Source of the DNA: Pseudovibrio axinellae
GTDB taxonomy: Bacteria > Pseudomonadota > Alphaproteobacteria > Rhizobiales > Stappiaceae
Assembly: GCF_900110875.1 (NCBI RefSeq)
Contig: NZ_FOFM01000006.1
Location: 248,001-312,000 of the forward strand
DNA length: 64,000 nucleotides
Direction of reading: 5' to 3'
A model generated the notes under the pieces. It had not been told where the DNA came from and searched no databases. It was given only the letters and a program-made list of their open reading frames with translations. The position numbers were made by a program, and so were the translations under genes. Positions 25,838-34,178 of this stretch are shown here, piece after piece (positions within the stretch are counted from its first letter, which is position 1; each line of letters opens with the position of its first letter).

Positions 25838-26860
25838 AAAACTCTCAAAATCCGCTCATTCCTATACTCTTGGCACTTAAAGTGGTCTTGAGTATTGTCG
25901 GTAGAGTATTCAGCACCCTCTATCCGAGTAGTTTTATAAGAACAAACCCTTACTTATCTGTCGCGATTCACCCACTCATTTTGCTCATTCATATGCCTGC
26001 CATTGTCTTTGCTCAATAAGCCCAAAAGTCCTCAGCGAATGCCCAATCACCTCAGCGATTTTCAAATTTTCTCACAATCGAACATTCAAATTGCCGGTTT
26101 CCATGACGCAAACGTCAGGGTCAAACGGGTTGTCCAGCGAAAAATTGTCACTGCAAGATTTGCTCAAGACTTAGGCAAAGAATACACTAAAATCCGTTTT
26201 CTCTTTGATTTACCAAGCTCAAAAAACTCTGGCATTTGTCTCAAAGCAAACAATAGATCACACAATAATTCCGTTTAACTTATTGTTATATATTGGTATT
26301 TTATAAAGACACGTCTCCCAATGATGTCATATAGCTTCACGTCTCTAACGCGAACACGTGTAACGAGGACACCCAAATCTGACCACATCACAAAGCGACG
26401 CAGTTTTGTAGGTAAATTCAGTCTTCCCCCACCACAAGCGTCCGACAAATGAAGAAATTTCCGCAAAATACGATTTAATTAAAGTAATGTTTTATTTCAT
26501 AGCAAAGTCAGCAAATATCTTGCGTGCATAGATCAAACACACACAACCTGAAGAATATAGGTTTACTTTTACGTTCACTCCTATGGCGCTCAATATACTG
26601 GACAACAACACAACTCCATCCAAGTAATATTCATTGACATCTTAAGAGCAAATAACACATCATCTAAATATAAAACTTTAATAATATATACATACCCAAC
26701 TACTTCTCAACACCTATTGATTTTTTACTCGACACGCATGAAAGTATTAATATATTATTTACCATGTTCAACTGCACAAATTACATCCCATAATAAAAAT
26801 AGACTGATCTGGGGTTGTGCCAAAACTTTTATAAACACGCGAAAATCTATAGGGGCTGAG
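25838..26860. other. About 1 kb AT-rich non-coding region upstream of the DSF synthase gene
   Basis: Base composition is clearly richer in A/T than in the surrounding genes, most strongly at 26270-26800. Open frames in it show no known family, no ribosome binding site and no coding-like residue pattern. It probably contains the rpfF control region. Confidence 0.5.
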
Positions 26861-27841
26861 ATGTCTGATCTAATGGGGCATAGATCCAACTTTCCTTCCT
26901 TTGATGGAATTACAAAGCCATCCCTACAGTCAGGGCACAATCCAAACCTTGATGTGTCCACTGTTTCAATTGCACAACAGTTTTCATCGGTTCAGTTAGA
27001 CTGTGTTGATCTTGAATTCGACGAAACAACCAAAGCACTCTGGCTTTACATGAAAAGTGAGGGTCGTCCCTGCTTTACGCCGGAGTTACTTGATGAGCTT
27101 GCGCAATCACAGGCTGTGATGAAGCGCCTCTTCGAAACCTACCAACCAACAGATCCCTGCCCTATCAACTTCAAGGTTGTCGCTTCCCGGATTCCTGACG
27201 TTTACAACCTTGGCGGCGATCTTAACCTCTTTATTGAGCTGATCCGTGAGAACAACCGCGCAAAACTACTGCAATACGCTGTGGCCTGCGTCGACGTAGT
27301 TTACCGGAACGCGGTGTCCTCTGACCTGCCAATTATAACGATTGGTATGATTCAGGGTGATGCTCTGGGTGGTGGCTTCGAAACAGCACTTTCCTGCGAC
27401 GTAATTATCGCTGAGCGCCAGGCAAAGTTCGGCTTACCTGAAGTGCTCTTCAACCTTTTCCCAGGCATGGGTGCTTACAGCTTTTTGTCGCGCATGGTAG
27501 ATGGTCGCGTCGCTGAGAAAATGCTGATGAGTGGGCGTCTCTACTCTGCAGAAGAGCTGCATGAGCTCGGCATCGTGCACGAAGTCGTAGAGCAAGGCGA
27601 AGCGCCTTACGCTGTACAACGATACATTGCCAAGAATGCCAAGAAGCACACCTCTCATTCTGCAATTTACCGAGCGGGCCGCACTGTTCAACCTGTCACA
27701 TATAAAGAACTGATCGACGTGGTCGAGATCTGGGTTGATGCTGCGCTTTCCCTCACAGATCAGGATCTGAAGAAGATGGAGCGCCTGACAAAAGCTCAGG
27801 ATCGCCTATCCGCTCCATCCGCGCAAAAGCAGGCGCTCTAA
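26861..27841 (+). CDS. rpfF: RpfF-type diffusible signal factor (DSF) synthase, crotonase fold
   Basis: A 326-residue crotonase-family enzyme. RpfF makes cis-2-unsaturated fatty acid signals from 3-hydroxyacyl-ACP through dehydratase and thioesterase activity. The segment GDALGGGFETALSCDVIIAE followed by FGLPEVLFNLFPGMGAYSFL is the RpfF signature, with the two catalytic glutamates at E174 and E194, 20 residues apart as in Xanthomonas RpfF (E141/E161). YNLGGDLNLFIELIRENNR also fits. ATG at 26861 has AGGGG 5 nt upstream; a longer reading frame from 26717 lacks a good start. Length exceeds the Xanthomonas enzyme by about 35 residues, mostly at the N-terminus. It converges on the RpfC-type kinase gene with a 14-nt gap. 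Confidence 0.9.
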   Translation: MSDLMGHRSNFPSFDGITKPSLQSGHNPNLDVSTVSIAQQFSSVQLDCVDLEFDETTKALWLYMKSEGRPCFTPELLDELAQSQAVMKRLFETYQPTDPCPINFKVVASRIPDVYNLGGDLNLFIELIRENNRAKLLQYAVACVDVVYRNAVSSDLPIITIGMIQGDALGGGFETALSCDVIIAERQAKFGLPEVLFNLFPGMGAYSFLSRMVDGRVAEKMLMSGRLYSAEELHELGIVHEVVEQGEAPYAVQRYIAKNAKKHTSHSAIYRAGRTVQPVTYKELIDVVEIWVDAALSLTDQDLKKMERLTKAQDRLSAPSAQKQAL

Positions 27842-27856
27842 AAAGCGACTGCCTGC
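27829..27856. terminator. Possible shared hairpin between convergent rpfF and rpfC
   Basis: GCAGGC and GCCTGC pair around an internal GCT/AGC stem and a CTAAAA loop; one strand continues into TAAAAA. It spans the rpfF stop and reaches the rpfC stop. Weak as a terminator because the T-tracts are short. Confidence 0.35.
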
Positions 27857-30459
27857 TAAAAACGATCCAGTGTGCTCAAGCGACTGACAGGGTTAGACCT
27901 TTCTTGCTTGAGCTCCTGCAGGTAGCCTCTGAGGTTTTTGTGGTCGCGCTTGAGCTTGCCTGCCAGTTTACGAAGCATGTCTTCACCCAGAAATTGTATC
28001 TGATGTGAAGGCATGTTTTCCATTTGACCACTCAAATGCACGATGTCCGTGGCACCCAGATTCACGGAGGCAGACCGCAGCGCGTGGGCGCTGGCCCTAA
28101 CTTTTTCACAGTCACGCGCTTCAACAGCCGCTTTAAGATCATGCTGCAACTGTGAGACCTCTTTCAGGTAATCCTCAACCACATTTATTACGAATTCCAG
28201 ACCACCTAAGGATCTTAACTGGGACAGGCTCGCATAGTCGATCCCAGAGGAGACCTCGGATGTAAAGCAAGGATGTTCGGCAATTGATGTGATCTGGCTG
28301 TTCGCAATCTGCTTGCGAGTGATATTCTCATAAACACCACATTCAGTGATCACGTCATCAATCAATGTCAGCAGCCGTTGTGGTTCAATCGGCTTGGTTG
28401 CACACGCATCCGCCCCTGCCTCCTGCGACTTGCTTGCCGAGGAACGACTTGCATCAGCGGTCAACGCAATGATTGGTAACCGGTCCTGTCCAAGCTCTGT
28501 AATCCGTCGCAACTTGATGGTTTCAATACCATTCAGGACAGGCATGTTGATGTCCATGATCGCCAGATCATAAGAGTTCACTTCAAGCTCATCCAAAGCA
28601 AGTTCGCCATTGCCCACCAGCGTACAAGTATGCCCGCCTTTCTGGAGGATTTTCTCAATTACACGCTGATTAGATTTGTTATCTTCAGCGACAAGAATAT
28701 TCAGGCCAATATAACGGCTGAAATAGGCTTGAAGCTCTTCCTTGATCTCCATGCCGCAATGGGCATTTTCAGCACCGGCAGCCCTCAAAGCCCATGCTAC
28801 AGACTGTGTGGAACCTGGCACCTTAATCGAAGAGACAAGGTTAGGCTGCGTTACGCCTGTACTCGCGCTTTCATCGACAGCACCGGAGACAGAGACCAGA
28901 TCGACATTGTGATGCTGTCCCGCAGATTTAAGTGCGTAGTATAAGCTGTCAGAGGCTGTAGCGAGAACATCGTCACCAACAAACAAGACAACCTTGCCAT
29001 CATCGCCGGACGTTTGCTGCCTCAGAGCACTAAACGCCCGCCCAACGGTCTCAAAGCATTCAGCCTCAATACCGCAAGCTTTCAGTGAGGCAACGCACCC
29101 CTCAAGCAAATCCTTACGCTTAGAAACGACGGCAACAGCTCCACCAACCACTTCAAGCTGTGTGGTCTCGTCGCTCACGGCCCGCCCAACGCTCAGCTCA
29201 ATAAAGAAGGTACTGCCCTTCCCAGGCTTACTGCGGACAGAAACCTCACCGCCCATCGCACGCACGACCTCTTGTGCAATGGAAAGACCAAGGCCGGTTC
29301 CGCCAAATCGGTCAACAATGCTCTCATCTGCCTGAGTAAAACGTTCAAAAATGCGAGACTGGGCGTCCTCTGGAATACCAATACCGGTATCTTCCACTTC
29401 CAAGATCAAGCGCACTTCACCACCGGCAACTCCCTTACAAAGCGCGCGAATGGCAACAGATCCCTGCTCTGTAAATTTAACCGCATTGCCTGCAATATTA
29501 AGCAGGACTTCTCGGATATGGCGTGCATCTCCAACCAGCAGCGGCGGCAACTCACTATCCACGAAACGCGAGATGGTCAGGCTTTGACCATGCGCTTGCC
29601 CTTGCACAATCTGAGCAACTTCTTTCAAGATAAAATTGATATCAAAAGTCGTCTGATTGACAATCATCCGTCCACTCTCGATCTGGCTAAAATCAAGAAT
29701 ACCGTTGATCATGGAAAGCAGGGAGTTCCCAGAATATTGGATGGTCTTCGCCATCTCCCGCTGCTCACAATCCAGCTTTGTACCCTGCAGCAACTCGCCC
29801 ATACCATTGATCGCATTCAACGGTGTACGCAACTCGTGACTAACAGCAGTCAAAAACTGTGTCTTGGCTCTATTCGCAGTTTCTGCAGCTTGCTGTGCAG
29901 CTGTCATCGACCTGATGAGTTTACTTGCATAAAGCGGCACAACAACAAGGCAGCCAAGCAGACCTAAACCAAGGATAAATTCCACCTGCCAGTAAGGCGT
30001 TGTAAGCACAACAGCAAACCCACTCACCGAGGCAATGGTGGTAAGCGCAAGGTAATCCAAGCCAAACCGGAAGCCATTCCCGAATATCACCCACAGATAG
30101 ATCGGGAACAGGATTGAAAGGTACTCACCGCCAACATACATGCCGGCAGAGACCGACCCCACATCCAGAAAAATTGCAAAAACGCGGCGTAGCGAATTCA
30201 CTGTTTGAGAATAAAGCAGATGGGCAAGAAGGAAGAACGATCCAACCGCAAACGTGGACATAATGAGCGTGGTTTGAAAGTTCTCGTAGGAACCAAAGGT
30301 AATGTTTGAAGCAAGATAGGGCGTGATGAGCAAGGTGAAAGCAAAGCGGTTTAAAGACATTTCGCCTTCACCACCACCAAGTTGGATGACTTGCTTATAA
30401 AGAGCCTTTATCTCGGCACATGGGAGCACTGGCAGCTTTGAATTTCGGTTATCATTCAT
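27856..30459 (-). CDS. rpfC: RpfC-type hybrid sensor histidine kinase (DSF receptor candidate)
   Basis: An 867-residue membrane kinase. Residues of about 35-185 form about five to six membrane helices; the stretch VFAIFLDVGSVSAG...LWVIFGNGFRFGLDYL and LTTPYWQVEFILGLGLLGCLVVVPLYASKLIRSM closely follow the sensor region of Xanthomonas RpfC. Then come HisKA with VSHELRTPLN (H208), HATPase (NAVKFT, DTGIGIP, GGTGLGLS), a degenerate receiver-like stretch (about 435-565), a full receiver (about 585-705, D636, K689) and an Hpt domain with H792 in SAHALRSASVNLGA. This HK-REC-Hpt phosphorelay matches RpfC. In Xanthomonas RpfC senses DSF and also restrains RpfF. It overlaps the upstream regulator gene by 4 nt. 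Confidence 0.9.
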   Translation of the reverse strand: MNDNRNSKLPVLPCAEIKALYKQVIQLGGGEGEMSLNRFAFTLLITPYLASNITFGSYENFQTTLIMSTFAVGSFFLLAHLLYSQTVNSLRRVFAIFLDVGSVSAGMYVGGEYLSILFPIYLWVIFGNGFRFGLDYLALTTIASVSGFAVVLTTPYWQVEFILGLGLLGCLVVVPLYASKLIRSMTAAQQAAETANRAKTQFLTAVSHELRTPLNAINGMGELLQGTKLDCEQREMAKTIQYSGNSLLSMINGILDFSQIESGRMIVNQTTFDINFILKEVAQIVQGQAHGQSLTISRFVDSELPPLLVGDARHIREVLLNIAGNAVKFTEQGSVAIRALCKGVAGGEVRLILEVEDTGIGIPEDAQSRIFERFTQADESIVDRFGGTGLGLSIAQEVVRAMGGEVSVRSKPGKGSTFFIELSVGRAVSDETTQLEVVGGAVAVVSKRKDLLEGCVASLKACGIEAECFETVGRAFSALRQQTSGDDGKVVLFVGDDVLATASDSLYYALKSAGQHHNVDLVSVSGAVDESASTGVTQPNLVSSIKVPGSTQSVAWALRAAGAENAHCGMEIKEELQAYFSRYIGLNILVAEDNKSNQRVIEKILQKGGHTCTLVGNGELALDELEVNSYDLAIMDINMPVLNGIETIKLRRITELGQDRLPIIALTADASRSSASKSQEAGADACATKPIEPQRLLTLIDDVITECGVYENITRKQIANSQITSIAEHPCFTSEVSSGIDYASLSQLRSLGGLEFVINVVEDYLKEVSQLQHDLKAAVEARDCEKVRASAHALRSASVNLGATDIVHLSGQMENMPSHQIQFLGEDMLRKLAGKLKRDHKNLRGYLQELKQERSNPVSRLSTLDRF

Positions 30460-32642
30460 AGCTCAATTTCCGCCCCAACCAGTACCTTTTGCGGGTATTG
30501 CCCCTGCGCCTTCAAAGACTGCTGTTCCAACAGTAATGAAAACTCTTGTGCAGGCACGGGTTTGCCAAACAGGTACCCTTGCGCCAACTCGCATCCAGCA
30601 TCTTTGAGGTAATCAACTTGCTCACGCGTCTCTACGCCCTCCGCAATAATTGACAAGTCAAGGCTGGCACCCAGGCCAACGATTGCTTTGATGATCACCG
30701 TGCTGTTCGGATCGGTCATCATATCTCGAGTAAAGCACCTATCGATCTTCAGGCAATCAACGGAGTACCTGCTCAGATAAGCCAGAGAGGAGTAACCGGT
30801 GCCGAAATCATCAATCGAGACAGCAATTCCCATCTCGCGAATGACACGTAAATCTCGTACGGTCGCCTCGGACCCGTGCAAGACGATGTTTTCAGTGATC
30901 TCAATCTCCAGCTTTTCTGGAGGCAAGCTGCAAGAAACCAGCGCATCTTTCAAAAGCTGCGGTACATCTTGTTTTCTAAACTGCGTCGGGGAAATATTGA
31001 TTGCAATACGAGGCGTATCCAGCCCCATATCCATCCACTTCTTCGCCTGTTTACATGCTGCAAAGATCACCCACTCCCCAATCGGAAGGATCAGGCCAAC
31101 CTCTTCCGCTGTGCCCAAGAACACGTTTGGCGCCACCACACCATAATCCGGTCGATTCCATCGCAACAGGGCTTCAGCCCCAACAATTTCGTTGTTCTCC
31201 AGGTTGATCTGAGGCTGATAAAACAGCTCAAGCTGATCCTGCTCAATTGCATTGCGCAGCTCGTTTTCCAGCGCGATCGTTTCTTTTACGTGGTGATCCA
31301 TCTTTGAAGAAAACAGATGGAACGTATTTCCGCCATCTGCTTTGGATTGGTACATGGCCATATCAGCACAACGAAGCAGCTCTTCACTGTTCAGACCATC
31401 CTCCGGATACTTAGTAATACCCACACTGGCGCTGGTCTGAAGTTCCCGCCCGCTGATCAAGAAAGTCTCCTCAACCACACTAACAAGATGCTGAGCAAAG
31501 CGAAGGGCCTCTTCAGAGCTTTTCAAGTCTGTCTGTAGAATGGCAAATTCATCGCCGCCCAGTCGCGCCACGAGGTCAGAGCCATCAACACAACGCAACA
31601 ACCGCTCTGCAAGCACCTCCAAAAGCCGATCGCCGATGCGATGCCCCAAAGCATCATTGATGGACTTAAACCGATCTAAGTCCAGGAAATGAAGCGCAAA
31701 ACCACGCCCACTGTTGCGGCACTGGAAGATTTCTTCATCTATGCGGTCGCCAAGCATGGTCCTGTTTGGCAGGCCCGTCAGCGCATCATGATGCGCGATG
31801 TGCAGCAGATGAGCTTCAGCGCGTTTGCGATCTGAGATGTCCGTCGCTGTTGTTACCACATGCGTGGTGTTTCCAGCAGCATCCAGCAGGGGGCTCTTGG
31901 TGACGATGAAATGGAAGACATCGCCTGCATGGTTTCGCTGTTCAATTTCATATGGGGGCAACGCCCTCCCGGTAATGAACACCTTTCGATCCAGTCGGCG
32001 GTTACTCTCTTGAGTAAACTTGTCGAACTTCCCATAGGCATCCTGACCGATGAGTTCTGCAGTCGTCGAATTCAGAAAATTTGCCCATGCCGCATTGGTG
32101 AACGCGCATAATCCATCCAGGGTACAGGTCATGATCATGGCTGGGACGCTGTCAATAACTTGCGCCAGCCGCTCACGAGAATCGCGCAGTGCTTCCTTAC
32201 GTTGCAGCTCAACGTTGACCAGCTCCTGTTCAAGGAACCGCGCATGTCGCTTAACCGCATTCTGCTCTTCGCGCAGTGCAAGCAGATTTCTCGCCCTGCT
32301 CACAAACTCATTGTGATCGACCGGGCTTTGGAGAAAGTCCGTCGCGCCAGCTTCCAACGCCCTAATACGAAATGACCTATCAGTGAAAACAGTGATGACA
32401 ACAACAGGCACGTCACTGCAATGGTCGAGCGCGCGCACCTTCTGCGTCAACTCAGCCCCGTCCATCTCTGGCATACTGTAGTCTGTGATAATCAGGTCGG
32501 GAACAGTGCTCTCCATAAATGCGAGAGCATCAAACGGCGATGCAAAACACTGCACCTTGACAGAGGCACCTACAGCAAGTGCAAGCTTTTCAAAAATACT
32601 TCTATTAATTGCCCTGTCGTCGACAATAACGATTGTTGTCAT
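30456..32642 (-). CDS. Response regulator REC-PAS-GGDEF-EAL (c-di-GMP turnover), RpfC partner
   Basis: A 728-residue four-domain protein: receiver (1-125, D8/D9 and phospho-acceptor D54), coiled linker, PAS (about 158-275), GGDEF (about 285-445, intact GGDEF at 362-366) and EAL (about 460-710, EALLRW at 490-495, DDFGTGYSSL present). It could make and break c-di-GMP. The receiver has Ser106 (LQSPVD) where a Lys-Pro is usual, and the product-inhibition site before GGDEF reads DGSD rather than RxxD. In Xanthomonas the RpfC partner is the HD-GYP protein RpfG; here this protein takes that place, joined to rpfC by an ATGA overlap. PAS-GGDEF-EAL is also the layout of the Burkholderia DSF receptor RpfR. 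ATG at 32640-32642 gives MTTIVIVDD. Confidence 0.92.
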   Translation of the reverse strand: MTTIVIVDDRAINRSIFEKLALAVGASVKVQCFASPFDALAFMESTVPDLIITDYSMPEMDGAELTQKVRALDHCSDVPVVVITVFTDRSFRIRALEAGATDFLQSPVDHNEFVSRARNLLALREEQNAVKRHARFLEQELVNVELQRKEALRDSRERLAQVIDSVPAMIMTCTLDGLCAFTNAAWANFLNSTTAELIGQDAYGKFDKFTQESNRRLDRKVFITGRALPPYEIEQRNHAGDVFHFIVTKSPLLDAAGNTTHVVTTATDISDRKRAEAHLLHIAHHDALTGLPNRTMLGDRIDEEIFQCRNSGRGFALHFLDLDRFKSINDALGHRIGDRLLEVLAERLLRCVDGSDLVARLGGDEFAILQTDLKSSEEALRFAQHLVSVVEETFLISGRELQTSASVGITKYPEDGLNSEELLRCADMAMYQSKADGGNTFHLFSSKMDHHVKETIALENELRNAIEQDQLELFYQPQINLENNEIVGAEALLRWNRPDYGVVAPNVFLGTAEEVGLILPIGEWVIFAACKQAKKWMDMGLDTPRIAINISPTQFRKQDVPQLLKDALVSCSLPPEKLEIEITENIVLHGSEATVRDLRVIREMGIAVSIDDFGTGYSSLAYLSRYSVDCLKIDRCFTRDMMTDPNSTVIIKAIVGLGASLDLSIIAEGVETREQVDYLKDAGCELAQGYLFGKPVPAQEFSLLLEQQSLKAQGQYPQKVLVGAEIEL

Positions 32643-33136
32643 GCAGCTACCACCACGAGTGTCACTGCTGAAGACATAAAAAACCCACAACAGTTAACCA
32701 AATTCACCCCATGGTTTTTGTCGAATAAGGAGTCAACGTTAAGAAATGCCAAATAGTTATCATTAAATGCTTTGTATCAAACGTATGGTTATATATACTT
32801 AAACGTATCCACGAGGCGACAGAAGCCGCTGCTCAAACTCTTTAATTTTATTCATCAACTGAATAAAGCTAGTGTTGTCGGTAGTTTGCACAGAATTGTG
32901 TCACAACAGTTAACTGGCTTAAGAACTTACTGAAACAATTAAAGCGCAATATCTCCAGCCTCTTAAATCACACCAAATAGTTGTTACTATACCCAGTAAT
33001 ACACTCACCCAAAGAGTGTTCGTTTTTGCAACTAGTCAAAGAAAATAGCGCAAATACTGAATTAGTTTTCAAAACTGTTGAACAACAACACCCGGGCGAA
33101 GCGCGCTACTGCCTCAGCCCGCGTTAAAAGCTCGCG
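32643..33136. other. Intergenic region upstream of the REC-PAS-GGDEF-EAL gene
   Basis: No gene recognised. A 13-nt direct repeat (CACAACAGTTAAC) occurs at 32686-32698 and 32902-32914; the first copy is 44 nt upstream of the start codon. The TATATA run near 32790 could be part of a promoter. Confidence 0.4.
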
Positions 33137-33901
33137 CTATGAAGGTCTTTGTTTTCCTGTCGTAAGGCCGACCAGTTTAAAGTAGGCCCAATAAGGAACA
33201 AATCTCATCAGCTTCAGCGCAACAGCCAACGGCAATGGGAATGTGGTTTCAAAGCCTTTACGAGCCAGCCCTTTCTTGATGCGTTTTGCAGCGCTCTCCG
33301 CGCTGATAATAAACGGCATCGGCACCTTACTGTCCTTGGTCATATCCGTTTTCACAAAGCCTGGATTTATCACCGACAGCGTAAGATTAGCCTTGTCAAA
33401 GCTCGGTTTCAGTGACTCGCAAAGGTTAATCAGTGCTGCTTTGGTAGGCCCATAACTAGCCGCAAAGGGCAACCCACCATAGCCGCTAAGCGAAGAGATG
33501 ATAGCCACTTGCCCCGAGCCACGCTTCTTTAGCAATGGAAACAGGTTATGAATGGTCCGAACCGCACCAAAGTAGTTCGTATCCATCGCATTGACACATA
33601 TCTCATCCGTCAATGTAGAAAAGCCTCCTATTGGAAACACACCGGCGCAATAGAGTGTGAGGTCTGGAAGGCAGGCATCAGCATCAAGTTTTTGGACAGC
33701 CAGCGCCACTTCATCCTTGTCGGTCACATCAAGACGCAGCGCTCTTATAGCATCAGAAGTCTCCTCAAGTGCTGCAAGTCGCTCAGCTCGTCGGCCGCTT
33801 GCAATCACCTGCCAGCCGTCTGCGGCATAGATCTTACAAAGCTCCTCTCCAATTCCTGAAGTTGCTCCAATAATCCAGATAATCTTATCCTGAGATGTCA
33901 T
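33137..33901 (-). CDS. Short-chain dehydrogenase/reductase, paralogue of the RpoE-linked SDR
   Basis: A 254-residue classical SDR with GATSGIG, catalytic Ser in SSLSGYGG and YxxxK as SYGPTKAALINLCESLKP, then VINPGFVKTDMT. It shares blocks such as YGPTKAALINLCESLKP and AMDTNYFGAVR with the SDR at 25025-25777, so the two are close paralogues flanking the DSF locus. GGGGGAG lies 5 nt before the ATG. Unlike its paralogue, I see no TGATCC-type promoter upstream. The substrate is unknown; a lipid or carbonyl compound is possible from the family alone. Confidence 0.9.
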   Translation of the reverse strand: MTSQDKIIWIIGATSGIGEELCKIYAADGWQVIASGRRAERLAALEETSDAIRALRLDVTDKDEVALAVQKLDADACLPDLTLYCAGVFPIGGFSTLTDEICVNAMDTNYFGAVRTIHNLFPLLKKRGSGQVAIISSLSGYGGLPFAASYGPTKAALINLCESLKPSFDKANLTLSVINPGFVKTDMTKDSKVPMPFIISAESAAKRIKKGLARKGFETTFPLPLAVALKLMRFVPYWAYFKLVGLTTGKQRPS

Positions 33902-34178
33902 TTACGCTCCCCCAAAGAAAAACTGTTATTTTGTCAGGACGAGCAAAGCACACATTCGGCCTTTACTGCAACACGGCAATACAGCCCATCTTACAACCGC
34001 TTACTAATCACGCATTAAATTTAGAAGGCCTTAGATTTCCGCGTAAAAATTGCACTCTTTACAAAAACTCTATTAGTAATGACGTAGGGAAAGTGCAGAT
34101 AATACCCTCGCTTTAGGCTCATCAACGCAGCTTTCATTCTTGCACGTTTTTATGGAATTTTTCACCTCGCCAAAGACC

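Noticed and set aside
26003-26278. 91-residue open frame in the AT-rich region before rpfF
   Set aside because: TTG start without a ribosome binding site, low-complexity basic sequence and no recognisable family; not enough to call a gene.
26717-26860. N-terminal extension of rpfF
   Set aside because: Starts at TTG in AT-rich DNA; ATG at 26861 has a good AGGGG site and gives a protein nearer RpfF length.
26861-27841. Ordinary catabolic enoyl-CoA hydratase
   Set aside because: The LFPGMGAYSF segment, glutamate spacing and adjacent RpfC-type kinase favour RpfF; still listed as what phylogeny should test.
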